Shown here in pieces: positions 35,246 to 46,867 of a stretch of 64,000 bases of DNA. The notes beneath the pieces were generated by a model. That model was given only the letters and a program-made list of their open reading frames with translations. It was not told the origin of the DNA and did no database searches. The stretch covers positions 69,448,390-69,512,389 of the forward strand of contig JAVMKO010000003.1 in assembly GCA_032164245.1 (NCBI GenBank), in the 5' to 3' direction. Position numbers and translations under genes: made by a program. The DNA comes from Sternotherus odoratus. Taxonomy: Eukaryota; Chordata; Testudines; Kinosternidae. Within the stretch, counting starts at the first letter, position 1; the number at the start of each line of letters is the position of its first letter.

Positions 35246-36965
35246 TTAGTGTGATTCTGAGATGTGTATGCTGTGGTTAAGTAGATGTTGGAACTGAAAG
35301 GAATTTTTTGGAGATCAGTGGAGTCTTTGAGTGTCTTTGGATATTAAGATGTCTGGGTTTGCATGTATTTGCATTTCTCCAGTTTTTTGGATGCTTGTCC
35401 ACTTGTGCACCACATTTCAGAAATAATTGTTATTGGTACGATAACTTTGATGTTAGATAATTCCCTTCATACCATAAGAAATATATCATCTGGATCATTG
35501 CTGGTTTACATATCATGAAATTTTCCAAGTGTTCCCTTTTTAGTTGTTTCTTAACTATTATTATTAAGGCTCGTCAGTCCTTCCTAATTGTTCAAACTTT
35601 TCTATATTATTTCTTGTCAAAGTCCAAATTAATTTCAGTGAGGGGATCATATAACCCTAAATTATTTCCTTACCCCCACTTAATCTGCAGTGCCATTGAA
35701 CAATGTGCTTTTCTGGCTTCATCTTGCCTATGTATTATCTAATTATCATGCCAAAATGCTACATATGTATGAGATGAGATGGTATTGCTAAAATATGGTA
35801 AATGAGAGTAGATCAAAGTAAAATGATAAAAGAAATATATATTGGAATTAATAAGAAGACAGTTTAAGCTCAGTGTGATTGGGGAGAAACAGACATAACA
35901 TGTGATGTTTGCAGTATGAGATAATTGATGTTTGGCTTCTAAATGGGCAACACTTTTTCTGGTTCAACAAACACTAGATTTATGTAGAGGTTGTTCAGAA
36001 GTTCATATGACTAAGCACACACACTAGCTTGTTTACGTTGGACCATTTCTTTGTCTGTGGGTGAAATACTCAGGGAAACGTTAAGAAATTAGAATTCCTC
36101 TCTCTCTTCCCCCCCCCCCCCCCCCCGGAAGCTGGGCAGATTTACCGCTTAAAATAAAATAGATAACCACTAGATTCAGCCTTGCTTAGGTCATTGTTTT
36201 TATACCCTACTTACTATAACACTTAAGGCAGAAAGGAAATGTTTTTATATTTAGCCCTGTCTCTATAGATGTAAACAAACACCCCCTCTCCGCCCCAAAA
36301 AAACCAGCTCAGAGTGAAAGATCAAAACCAAAATATGGCACCGAGAAGACGCATATGCATAAACTGATCTGCTCCTAATCCTCAAAAATTACAGAGTCTT
36401 ATCATTGCATACTGCTCAAAAGACCACCTCATGTTCTACATTATATCCTGCTTGTACTCCACTTACACCCAGTCTTTACTTTACCCCGGTGAGTGGTCTT
36501 ATTGGCCTCAGTGAAGCTACTCACATGGGTAAAAATTAAGCATCTACATAAGACTTAATCTCAGTCTGGTATTTTCAAAGGGGTCTAAGGGAGTTATGAG
36601 CCCAACTCCTATCTGAGTCAGTTAGAAGTGACCCAAAACAAAGCTTAATATCTGAATCCCCCCACAACTCTGGTATAATGATTAGGAGCTCTAGAGGAGG
36701 AATAACACTTGGTGAAAAGGGGAAGTACTGCCATAAAAAGATTAATTTGTATAGGCTATTTACCCATAACTCCTGCATTGACACTTAGAGAGTCATCGTA
36801 ACTGTATATGCACTTTGATTTTGTGGGGGTAGTAGGCTTCCAAAAAAGTTTAAACATCGGAGGGGGGTCTGCATATATTGGGGGAATAAAAAGTGCATTA
36901 TTTCTAAACAGCTACAACTGTGCTCAAAGGTCCTAAATGCTCTTGGCTCCACTCCGATGGGGTCT
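35246..36965. other. unclassified DNA with a C homopolymer
   Basis: A run of C at about 36110-36126. No gene or repeat recognised in the rest. Confidence 0.4.
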
Positions 36966-36970
36966 TTGAG

Positions 36971-37553
36971 GTGAGAGATGATATAGAAGACAGCCCCAGT
37001 TGTGTGGTCCCTAGTGAGGTATTTTAATAAAATGGACTCACTAAACTAAGTTAAGGGATAGTACCTCCAGGTGGGACCAGACAAGTGGGAATGGAGACGG
37101 ACCTGCAAAGATACACTTGGACTACTGCTACTCACTCATCTAACTTATGGCTGGGTCTTGGTAGATGGGTGAGGTGGTATAATCAAGAGTTTATTACCCT
37201 TGGGAAATTCTCACCACTGTGGGAGTGGGGACAGGAGAATAAGTTAAATGGACTACACCCAAGTTACTGGTAGGGGGTGGCTATTTTACTCTTTATTGCC
37301 ATGTATATTCTCTTGTTGTGTTTCCCCCAGTATGTGACTGTATTTCCTCCACTAATAAAGATTCCTCTGCTTGTACACAGTCTTGGGGTGCTTCTGAGTG
37401 GGACATTCTGCTGGTAAGGGCACCCAGGAAGGGTGCACTTAGTTTTCCCACATTTCTGGATGGGGACTCCAGCCAGTTGAGTCATTTGTCAAGAGAGGTC
37501 CTACATGTGTTGAACCTTTTTGTTGCTGTTAACCACCTGGCAGAAGGGTTACA
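36971..37553 (+). mobile_element. probable solo LTR, 583 bp
   Basis: TTGAG occurs at 36966-36970 and 37554-37558, immediately outside a segment that begins GTGAGAGATG and ends GGTTACA. A polyadenylation signal AATAAAG at 37354 is followed by ATTCCTCTGCTTGTACACAG, a usual U3-R-U5 layout. The first base before TG is unexpected (a lost T could explain it), so the left end is less certain than in families A and B. Not related by eye to them. Confidence 0.55.
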
Positions 37554-37921
37554 TTGAGAACAATTCATCAAGATTCACAATATGCCGCTTGTTCCCATAC
37601 GTCTCTAGTCTGATTCCTTGGTCCTTTCACGTGAGCCTTATTTTTCTCCCATTGATTATCTAGTTTTTTTTCTTGCTATCTTATTGAAATGGTTAATCAA
37701 TGCCATACAATTAATTTCCAAGGTAGTTTTCTGATTACTAGATTTGAACAGCAGTTCAATCTACCAGACTGACTGCAGTCAAATGCCCTTTCATTCACAT
37801 GTGTCAAAACTGGTTTAGCCCATTTCTAGATCTTTCTTCCTCCCATACCCCAAAATAAGGCTGTGAAAGAGAAAAACTCCTAAAAAGCACGAAATTGACA
37901 AAAGTTTTTTAAAGTTAAGTA

Positions 37922-37966
37922 TCCTTCTCTCTCTCGCTCTCTTTCTCTGTCAAGCACACACACACA
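37922..37966. repeat. TC/CA simple repeat
   Basis: CTCTCTCTC then CACACACACAC, short and interrupted. Confidence 0.85.
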
Positions 37967-37988
37967 CTTGACTCAACGGGATCTATCC

Positions 37989-38212
37989 CAGAGGTTCCTA
38001 AACTTGGGGTCATGACCCTCCTCAGGAGGTCACAAGGTTATTGGGGGGGGGGGTTGCAAGCTATCAGCCTCCACCCCAACCCCACTTTGCATCTAGCATT
38101 TAAAATAGTGTTAAATACACAAAGAGTGTTTTTAATTTATAAGGGGAGGAGGTCACACTCATAGATTTGCTGTGTGAAAGGGGTCGCAAATACAAAAGTT
38201 TGAGAAACACTG
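37989..38212. mobile_element. hAT-like MITE, 224 bp
   Basis: The ends CAGAGGTTCCTAAACTT and AAGTTTGAGAAACACTG are complementary, the CAGTG.TTCTCAAACTT type of hAT terminus. The interior has GGGGTCATGACCC and a G run (38042-38051). No convincing target duplication remains. Confidence 0.75.
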
Positions 38213-38419
38213 ATCCCCTTTAGGTTTGTCTCATTCCCATCCACTTTCTTTATCACTTTATCTTTCAATCACCTCATTCTCCATAAAAGTGTCTAGCTGT
38301 CTCTTAAATTTATCATTCTCTCTACTCTGATGACATTTACAGGGGGGGGGGGGACTTATTCCATTCCTTCAGATAAAATAGTTCTCATTAATTTCCTTAT
38401 TTACTCTTCCTTAGATTGT

Positions 38420-38468
38420 GAGATCCCTTCTGTCTTTGGAGTCTGTGAATCTGTGATTCTATGAATTC
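38420..38468 (+). repeat. possible CR1 3' terminus
   Basis: GATCCCTTCTGTCTTTGG followed by CTGTGAATCTGTGATTCTATGAA looks like a CR1 3' end on the + strand, with the ATTCTATGA terminal motif. Too short for certainty. Confidence 0.45.
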
Positions 38469-38599
38469 CCTTGTTCATTCCCTTTCTTCTTGAGACATAC
38501 AGAGAACAAGATTGCCTGCATCGTCCTCCACATGCTTACTTGCTGCTCTGCATTAAGACTGTGACTATAATCAAATCTCAGGCTTCAGGCTTCAGCTGG

Positions 38600-39123
38600 T
38601 CACCTTCAGGGGTCAGGAAGGAATTGGTATTCCGGGCTTTTGATTTTCTCCTTTCTCTGAAGCATCAGGGATTGGCCACAGGTGGAGATAGGACACCAAA
38701 CAGGGTGGAACAGTGCTTTGAGGATACAGAAAATCCTATTTCTTGAGTACTTATCTGGAGTGTCTTGCTCTCATACTCACGATCAAACTGATCACCAGAT
38801 TCAGGCTGGTTAGGAATTTCCTCCCATGTCAGATTAGCAGAGACCTGTAGAGGTTTCACCTTCCTTTGCAGCATGGAGCATGGATCACCTGCCAGGAGCA
38901 TCTGGGCATACCACACCATATCAAGTCCCTGCCACTGAAGGGGCTTTGGCCTTGTTGCCACCTCGTTCTTTCCTGGTTTCTGCCTGTGACATACATCAGT
39001 TTAGTCTCCTGCAGGCTGAAATGCTTTAGTCCATGTTATTGCATAGGGTTATTAGATGAAATGTGATATACAGGAGGTCAGAGTAGATGATCTAATGGTC
39101 CCTTTTGGCCTTTAAATCTATGA
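38600..39123 (+). mobile_element. CR1 LINE, 3' UTR
   Basis: Blocks in order: GGGGTCAGGAAGGAATT, GTCAGATTAGCAGAGACC, CTTTGCAGCATGGAGCATGG, and the terminal AGGAGGTCAGAGTAGATGAT, CTAATGGTCCCTTTTGGCC, AAATCTATGAA. This is the 3' UTR of a CR1 subfamily different from that at 4252-4535. Inner part diverged; no ORF. Confidence 0.88.
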
Positions 39124-40639
39124 AGTGCCCTAGAGCAGGGGCCATGTTTCTTAAATTTTTAGGAAGCGCCTAGCACATTGTAGGCGCTACTGCAAAGAAA
39201 TAGAGAATAATAATTACAACAATTGTTGTTTTCTGAGTTTTAGCTTGTTTCCTCTGAGTATTGAAACCCTTTGCCATTGGAAACACTTTGCTCCATTCTT
39301 CACTATCAGCTCTCTTCATTGTGAGAATCAACTAGTGGGCTTAGCCATCCTCCTAAGAAATAGTCTTAAACCTATACCCATCCTGGTTGCCCCTTCTTTG
39401 TATTCCTTCTTCCAGAAAATTGACCAAAATTCAACCCCATGGTCATGGTCCAGCCAGGCACTTAAGTACATGCATAACATTGCTGGCATGAGAAATCCTA
39501 TTGACAAATCAAACTCAAAGGTGCACATTAGGTAGATTTAACTTTGGTCACACACATGATTGAAGGTATGCAGCATATGCTGAAGTGCTTTGCTGGATTG
39601 GGACCTATGGTTCCAAGCCCTTTTAACCAGGACCTTGTCAAATTAGAATATTACCTCTCTTCATTTTATTCCTATGTCGAGTCCTCCCTACAGTATCTTT
39701 GCCATTATTACTACTGTCAAACACTGGGCTGGTGGTTTGTTTTGAGAGTGTTTCCAAAGTAATCCCTGAATCCTTTTATTCGTTATTGTGCTGCCTGACA
39801 TTTTTTGTTTAACATGCATCCTGCAGATTTGTTATTTTGCATCTGTCTACATTTACATTTATTTTCTATTTACTCCATAGTCACTTAAATTATTCAAATC
39901 TGGTTTACAAGTTTTTTCATTCCCTTCTCCATGACTCTGTTTTCTCACTCATTTCAAGACGTTTCATTTCTGGGTTTTTTTGTTTTTTTTGTTGTTTTTT
40001 TTGCTGCTGCTAGTATTATAAGGAGCTGTGTCATAGCACTTGGAAATTTTTTGCAATTCAACCTATTTTTTCTCATCTAATTATCCTTTTGAGCCTGCTT
40101 CTTTTTATAAACTTCCTCCTCATCTTTCTCCTCCTCCTGAAAATCTTTTGTCTTATTGCACATACTAATCTAGTCATCCAATCTAGATGTCCTATCTGAA
40201 ATAGGTCACATTGTGGTGTCTCTGGGAGAAAAGACCTAGGAGACCAGGGCACTGCATTGCTGTGGGCATCCCAGATTCACCCTCTCTTTGTGGGAAGCCT
40301 GTCCTTCCTAATAATACAGCCTCGGGATTGCCATCCTTCTAGACTGTTCAGCCCAGTAACTCAGTCATTCTGAACTACCACATCTGAGGGACTCTTGCAA
40401 CTCGGCTTTTCTTGTCCTATGTTGTAGAGGGGGTCCTGCTGCTACTGGATCCCCACACCTTCCCAGACCTGACTATTCCGGGAAGCCTGAAGGAAGACTC
40501 CTCCAAGCCAGGCCAGGACACCTCCTTTGCTTACTAGATCATGAGTGGATTATGGGATTAGTGAAAAATTCCACGAAGCATAAACAAGTTTGAACATCTT
40601 AGTCTGGAAATTTCTTATATAGTTTACAGATATCTCCAG
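39124..40639. other. unclassified DNA
   Basis: T-rich patches at 39975-40010. No gene or repeat that I can support. Confidence 0.4.
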
Positions 40640-40965
40640 GCCCCCATGTCCAGGTTCTGTTCAGCAACAGCACTGGAGTGTGCTGTCTTTTCAGGCTAAG
40701 AGATACCATATCAGAATGGATGAACAATGTGGCAATAAAAATCTGGGAGTTTTGTCAAAGCAGGAAAAACACATAATTGAGCACATTCCAGGGATGGATA
40801 GTGTGGTAGTGAATGCCCTGTTTAGAGGGCAAAGAAATGTAAGAAGAGACCTCGGCAAAATGCAAGATGGTCCTTTGAGGAACTATGGAGATGGGTCATC
40901 AGAGTCACTAAACTCAGAGCATTTTTACCAGATTCCAGTAAAACGCTGCAATGAAAAGGGATGAC
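40640..40965 (+). pseudogene. possible RNase H-like retroelement fragment (DIRS or Gypsy type)
   Basis: A 94-codon + strand frame includes EHIPGMDSVVVNALFRGQ. This resembles the 'E.(I/L)PG..N.VAD.LSR' motif that follows the RNase H domain in DIRS-like and Gypsy-like retrotransposons, with Asp of 'VAD' changed to Asn. Nothing else in the frame confirms it and no LTR is adjacent, so this is a weak call. Confidence 0.3.
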
Positions 40966-42662
40966 TTCTTAATACTCTATGCATGATTCAATCAAATCAG
41001 AATTTCTCTTGCATAGGAGGTTTAAAATGCAGTACAATTGTGACGCTGCACTTTTCTGTGTCACCACAAACAAACAAAACCCATTCCACCACTGAAGGAT
41101 TGCAGGATCTGGCCCAAAGTTTGTTTGGTCTCAAGCTTTTTAAAATAGCATTTACATATGAAGATAATAGATACTTACAACTTTAAATACATAATAAATA
41201 AGCAAAATACTATTTATCATCAAATTTTCCATTCCTTACTGAAGTTTAAGTCCATGCTTACAAATCCAGTAAATCCAAAAGCTCTAAAAGATCCTGGTTT
41301 AAATTTCAGTATCTTCTATTAACATATCAGAATCCATATTCAGCCTTAAAACTAGTAAAAAAGATGGAGATTTTCAAAGTGCCTTAATGATTTCAGAGCA
41401 CAAGTACCATTCAAAGTAAGGAGTCTTGTGCTCTTAAGTCTCTCTGGAACTTTTTTAAATCTCTGCTTCAAAAATCTTATGAAAAGTGGAGTTTCTAATT
41501 TTTTCTAACCTTTGAAAACACAGCTGATTGAATTTTTCATGAGAAATAAACTGGCGATGAATTTAGCCCCTTTTATTCCCATTGCGTATTAGTTACCCAT
41601 AAATTCCAGCCCATAGAATGATTGTGAACTGTTCACTTTGAGTGTTCATGATTCATAGTGTGTGATCAGTCACATAAGTCATGTGTGGCACTGATCCCAC
41701 TCCATGTTTTAATGACTGGACCATTTCAAATCTGAGAATAACAATTGAAGGTGAGTGAATAATGATTAGCAAATAGTAATCTTTTGCTGTGAATGTGTGA
41801 ACAAATATAAATTCTTGCTAAAGTTTGCAAAAAAACATTTACAATTCACAGTTTCAAAAATAAACCAATGGCTGTTTGAATATATGCTTTTATCTGTGGC
41901 ATAATCATTTCTACATCAGGTTGAACTCACCATGTTCTAACATTCCCCTTTTAGACACCCAAAACAGCCTTTGCTCTCCTCACCATGCTTTTAACATCAA
42001 GAGTAGAGCAGAGTGGAAGCCAGTTGCAATGCGATTCCCTTAGCAGAGGATTATTATTTTTATGTTGCAGAGTGCATTCTTATGTGGTGGTCTGTTGGAT
42101 TTAAACTCTGATTGTTTATATGTGTTCATATATTTAATTTATGTCATTACATCCATTCCTGTTTTAGTCTCCGTTCCTCAGGGACCTCCCAACACTGGCT
42201 CCAGGAAATTCTGGTAAATGAATCACATGCCCTTTGCAAGAGCTCTCTGAATGACATGTTTAATTATTGACAATTAACAAGATGCTAATTATACCTTCAA
42301 ATTATAACCCTAGTAAGCAAAATAAAAATCTTTTTATGGAACACAAAAATTGTTAAAGGCGCAAACACTATATTACACCAAATGACTAAAAGTTTGGCAA
42401 CTTCCAACAGTATAAACAGTGTAAATCAACTAAACTGCTGAACAAATCACACAGCTTGTCAAAGTGGCTAGCTGCCAAATAGCTTTTTGTTGTATCCTCA
42501 ATAGGTTTGTTGGGATGTGGGAGGGGTGAGAGAAAGGATTTAATTGCAATGCAATGCAATTCTCAATCAATTAACAAAAAAAATCAGAAAAGCTGTAACT
42601 GTTTACACTTTTGCAGAGTGGCTAGCTGAATGATCAGTTCAGAATCCCATCCAGAGGACAGG
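40966..42662. other. unclassified AT-rich DNA
   Basis: No gene, RNA or element recognised. Confidence 0.4.
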
Positions 42663-42762
42663 TAACAAAGAGTCCTGTGGCACCTTAAAGACTAACTAAA
42701 GTATTGAAACATAAGCTTTCGTGGGCTAATACCCACTTCGTCGGATGCAAGCCTTAGGCTTG
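42663..42762 (-). repeat. Penelope-like 3' tail with hammerhead-like fold
   Basis: Read on the - strand: GCATCCGACGAAGTGGG, then TATTAGCCCACGAAAGC, TTATGTTTCAATAC and TTAGTCTTTAAGGTGCCACAG, GACTCTTTGTTAC. This tail is known to me from reptile genomes as the end of Neptune-type Penelope elements. It contains the form CxGAnGA - stem (GTGGG/CCCAC) - GAAA of a hammerhead ribozyme core (42711-42750). The core U of CUGA is C here, so this copy is probably not active. Confidence 0.65.
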
Positions 42763-42798
42763 GTCTATAGTGCGAAATTATTTTTTGAAGTATTCACT
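42763..42798 (+). repeat. Harbinger terminus fragment
   Basis: TTAGGCTTGGTCTATAGTGC followed by GAAATTATTTTTTGAAGT looks like a Harbinger left end and its subterminal bases. It separates a Penelope tail from a Penelope coding fragment. Confidence 0.5.
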
Positions 42799-43075
42799 CA
42801 CAGGTGATACTGTGTTTTTGTCTTTTATCATTGTCCTGTGTGAGTTCATTTGAGAGCATAATGATTGTCTGGTTTAACCCACTAGTTGTTATTGTGGCAT
42901 TTAATGCACTGAATGAGGTACACAACATGTTGTGATAGGCATGTGTAAGACCCATGGATCTTGAAAGGTGTGTTGTAGGGGGTTGTTGATCATTGTAGCA
43001 GTGGGGATATGTCTGCAGGTTTTGCATCTGTTGTTCTGGCAGGGTCTGGTGTCAGTTTGAGTTGGTGTTAAAGGA
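42790..43075 (-). pseudogene. Penelope-like GIY-YIG endonuclease fragment
   Basis: On the - strand, two frames together give CQNNRCKTCRHIPTATM (with a Cys-containing motif), then HVVYLIQCIKCHNNN followed by a stop and a shifted WVKPDNHYAL segment. This matches the N-terminal part of the GIY-YIG-type endonuclease domain, where 'VVYLI.C..C...YVGETG' is expected. The same protein is seen at 63494-63640 and 62035-63175. Penelope elements use this domain to cut the target and a telomerase-related reverse transcriptase to copy RNA. Pseudogene: stop and frameshift, both ends missing. Confidence 0.8.
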
Positions 43076-43090
43076 TTCTCTTCTCTTTTG

Positions 43091-43536
43091 TTACGTGGAA
43101 CCTATCTACTAATTATTCCAGCTTTATGCAAATCATATTAAAATGTATTAGTATATTCTTTCCTTAATTTACTTTACATAGCATCTATGTGCTACAAATG
43201 AATCCAAGGAAACCACTGAGCTATCCAGGTTTTCTATCACCATGAGGTAGACATTTTTGATGTTCTTTACAATCCAGATAAAAAGGAGATGGGTGAATGA
43301 GGCTAATGGTGCTCTTGCCTTTTGTGTGTGTGTGTGTTTTGACCTACCTTCCTTTTTTCTCTCCTCCCTTATTTCGAAATAGCTCACAGTGGATGAACTT
43401 TATTTTTTTCCATCCTAAATTCAATCAAGCACATCCTGTTAAGATCTCATAACCAGGAACAGAAGTATTCAGCAGATGATATTTAACAAAGTCTGTTGGG
43501 ATTTATAATTTACCTTCTGCCTTGAATCCCATGTAG
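43091..43536. other. unclassified DNA
   Basis: A short GT run at 43323-43338; nothing else recognised. Confidence 0.4.
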
Positions 43537-43541
43537 GCTGT

Positions 43542-44314
43542 TGTCATAAGTATGAAGTGCCTTAGAATTACTGTTTTACCTGTGAGGGGTTAACCTGAAG
43601 CCAAAGAAGCTATGACGTATTAAGAATGCAAATTCCTAGGGACCAAGGAGTGTTAGTTTCACTTCTGTCCGGGCTATCGGGCTGACTCCATCTTCTTCTT
43701 CCCGGGCTATTGGGAAGTGACTCACCTTCTATTCTTCCCTTAATAAATTCTAAATTAGACTAACAGTAAGTAGAGTTGTTGATTGTATAAGCTTTGTAAT
43801 TGATCTATGGTGTCATTAACCTCATCAGGGGGAGAAATCCTGAGGGAGTGGTTAAGGAGGGGTTAAGACAAGAATTAAGTATCTGTGAAGTCTGTATAAG
43901 TTGTATGCTTTTTCTCTTTTCTTTATTAAACTTTTTATACCTATAAGAATTGTCTGTATTTCCATTAAAGTGATCCAAGCTTTGGATCTGGCACAGGCTC
44001 ATGGCTAGTGAGGGTCTGTGTGCTTGAATCTCTCCCAGACAGCAAGGGGGAGGGGGTGTTACTCAGAATCTGTGTTCTTTTCTCTCTCAGGTGGCCTGAG
44101 GGAGAGGGGTTTTTTAATGTGCCCCACTCCATGGTCTTGGAGACTCACATTAATGGTGGCAGCGAAATTCCAAATCCCAACTGGAGAAGTTGGGTTTTGG
44201 GGGGAAAAGATTTAACATAAGCTGGTAGATAAGCTTGGAGTTTGATTGTCTTGCATGAGAGACCCCCACATTTTTACCCTAGAGTTTAGAGTGGGGGAAG
44301 GGTTATCTCTTACA
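43542..44314. mobile_element. solo LTR, family A, copy 2, 773 bp
   Basis: Starts TGTCATAAGTATG and ends CTCTTACA, flanked by identical GCTGT at 43537-43541 and 44315-44319. Shares blocks with 11365-12480 in the same orientation. Contains an internal direct repeat TCCGGGCTATCGGGCTGA / TCCCGGGCTATTGGGAAG (about 43667-43717). No internal region, hence a solo LTR. Confidence 0.92.
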
Positions 44315-44319
44315 GCTGT

Positions 44320-45242
44320 ATACAGACCATTTTTGCCTATTAAGGATATGCATGAGAGACAAATATCTGGAAAATATCCAGCAGGAAAAACAGACAGAGG
44401 ATAAGGAAAAGTTACTTATACAAACTGAGGAAGAAATTAAATAAAACTTTAAAAAATGCAGAAAGATAGAAAAACAAGAAAGCAAAGAATACAAAAACAA
44501 GCTGTGAAATAAGTGGATAAATATACTGACCAGCTGATACAAGATAAGAGGTTAGGAATGGAAAAGGCTAAAATGGAGGCTGAAATTTCTGACCTGAAGA
44601 GACTATAAATGAAAATGTTACATTACAAAATGGACCTCAAAATGTAGATAAGGAACCAGAAGAAAAGTCCAAAGTCTAACGTTTTATTTTTGGTAATTAC
44701 AAGGGAGGAGCATGGTGCATAAGCTCAGATGCTGTCATGACTACTTTTTCTGACTGTACCATTACATTTCCAAAGAGTCTCCTTGCCTGCATAGGTCATG
44801 GCCATTCTGTGAGGCAGCCTTGCTATAGCATCTTACAGAGCCTTATGTTTCCCTTACTTTAAAATAGAAGCAGTTCAAACTGAAAATATATGGTTGTTCT
44901 CTGTGTATAGAAAAAAACTAACAGTCCCCCATGAAGTGAATGTTTTTTAAGAGTCCAGTTTGGGGAGTACAATGCCATGTAGCATTCCAAGGCCCCCTTT
45001 TTGCAGTGGATCCCCTTTCATGTACCTCAGTGCTTCCTCTGAGCCATAGCACACTGAGATGGATACAATGTACATTTGAATCTGCAGAGAGACTCCCACA
45101 GACTTAATAATCTTTCCCTTGATTATTGGTCTTTGCCGAAGTAAATGGTAGAAATATACTGAAATGTCGTGTCCCCCCCACTCCAGAATCTGGTCTTTTG
45201 TGTGTTTTTGCTCTATACTATGCAGATTTCACAGGAGAGACC
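44320..45242. other. unclassified DNA
   Basis: A-rich on the + strand around 44340-44660; no gene or element recognised. Confidence 0.4.
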
Positions 45243-45604
45243 AGCGTTTCTCAAATTGGGGGTCCTGACCCAAAAGGGAGTTGCAGGGGATTCGCAAAGT
45301 CATTTTAGGGGATTCGCTGTATTGCCATCCTTACTTCTGTGCTATCTTCAGATCTGGGTGACCAGAGAGGAGCAGCTGTTGGCTAACTGCCCAGCTCTGA
45401 AGGCAGTGCCACTGCCAGCAGCAGCGCAGAAGGGTGGCAATATCGCAATCCCCCACCCCTACAATAACCTTGCAACCCTTCCCCCCTTAACTCCTTTTTA
45501 CAAGGCATGAAATTTCAGATGTAAATAGCTAACATAATGAAATTTATGATTTTTAAAATCCTATGACCACACCAAAATGGACCGTGAATTTGGTAGGGCC
45601 CTAC
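45243..45604. mobile_element. hAT MITE, chimeric, about 360 bp
   Basis: The right half ends CACCAAAATGGACCGTGAAT, TTGGTAGGGCCCTA, a known hAT-type terminus (TAGGGCCCTACCAAATTCACGG in reverse). The left side begins AGCGTTTCTCAAATTGGGGG, the terminus type of 37989-38212. The centre is a large inverted repeat (GCCATCCTTACTTCTGTGCT facing GCAGCGCAGAAGGGTGGCAA). The mixture of two end types suggests recombination or truncation of two related elements. Confidence 0.65.
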
Positions 45605-45789
45605 CCATGGTAAGAAAATCTAAAGGAAAAAGCTAGCAGTTTCTCAAGGAGACAATATTAAAGGCACCACTGTAAACTGTTCTGATGTGAAGGGAAGATA
45701 GGAAGATAGGAAGTGGCCAATATCTCTCCACCAGGAGCTCTTTAAATTAAAAAAGAACCCTACAAAAAATTGAAACATGGACAAATTGC

Positions 45790-46836
45790 AAAGGAGGAAA
45801 AGGCGGAGGGGGTCACAGGGCATCCTGGATACTGTCTCAATGCCCCGTGCTGCATTGCCCCTAACAACTCAACAATTCCTAAAATCAAAGCCACTTACCA
45901 TGCACCTCCTCTCCAATTTGGGCTGCACCAAGATTGGACAGCTGTGACTGGCTAGCCTCCTCTGGGGTAGAGAAAAGCTCCTGGTTACATGCATCGCTTA
46001 CCTCTGAGTCATCCTCTATCTCTGGATCCCCTCCCCATCCATGTCCTTGTCCAAGATTTCCTCCTCCTGGCTCGGTCCATTCCTGACTGGCCCGCGAGCC
46101 ACTGAAGTATCCACAGTAATTTTTGCAGTGGAGGTGAGGTCTCTGCCTGGTATCGCCTCCAGCTCTTTTTAGAACCAGCAGCACCGGAGCAGTGGTTTGC
46201 CTCCTGTGCCTTGTGGTAGGAATTCTGTAGCTCCTTCACTTTGACCCTACACTACAGTGTGTCCCAGTCATGGCCTCTTTGTCATGCATCATGACATCTG
46301 TCCATAGGTATCATAATTCTTATGGCTGGAGCACAGCTGCTACTGGACAGACTCCTCTCCCCAAATGGTGATGAAGTCCAGGAGCTCATCATTGCTCCAA
46401 GCAGGGGGACGTTTGGTGCATGAAACAGGCATGGCCATCTGGAAGATGCTCTGAGAGCACTGCATGCATCAGTGAGCAATCAGGAAGGGGACTTTCAAAA
46501 TTCCCAAGGAATGTAAGGGGTGTAGATGATGTTTGGTCACCTGAGGGCAGGGTAGTAGAGTTCCAACCAGTGACCAAAGAGGCAAAAACAAGCATTATGG
46601 GACATCTCCCAGAGGCCAATCACAGTGCTGTAATCGACTAGGGTGTCTACACTGGCACCACAGCGCTGTACTCCTAAGGCAGACAGCTGAACACCTCTCG
46701 TCGGGGTGGGTTTTTTTACAGCGCTGCAACTGTAGAGTTTCTGTGCACTAAGAAGCTTGGCAGAGTGTACACCTTCGGAGTTACAATGCAGAAAGCTGCT
46801 TTACTGCGCACAAACTTGCCAGTGTAGACAAGGCCT
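45790..46836 (-). mobile_element. PIF/Harbinger transposon 2, 5' part
   Basis: The right end (5' end on the - strand) reads GGCCTTGTCTACACTGGCAA. A 200-bp subterminal region follows, ending in a second GCCAGTGTAGACACCCTAG, so the terminal region is itself an inverted repeat (46640-46836) that looks like a MITE. Further in comes a 5' UTR-like block and then the Myb-like gene (46408-45885). No transposase gene is left. Confidence 0.75.
45885..46408 (-). pseudogene. Harbinger Myb/SANT-like protein, N-terminal part
   Basis: Reading leftward from 46408: AWSNDELLDFITIWGEESVQ, then a stop, NYDTYGQMS, then in other frames KELQNSYHKAQEANHCSGAA and a C-terminal acidic region with ELFSTPEEASQSQLSNLG. 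The Trp-spaced helices and 'YHKAREAN'-type third helix are those of a Myb/SANT trihelix domain found in Harbinger partner proteins. The last coding block ends at GGTGCATG|GTAAGTGG (about 45888-45903), which fits a splice donor. At least three stops and two frameshifts. Confidence 0.8.
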
Positions 46837-46867
46837 AGAGGGGAATTGGTATTATTGCTGAAAAGGA

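Noticed and set aside
38007..38220. 8-bp duplication for the hAT-like MITE at 37989-38212
   Set aside because: Flanks ATCTATCC and ATCCCCTT match too poorly to claim.
46640..46836. Independent MITE inserted beside the Harbinger Myb-like gene
   Set aside because: It looks continuous with the 5' region of the Harbinger element on the - strand, so I treat it as that element's terminal palindrome; the alternative stays open.
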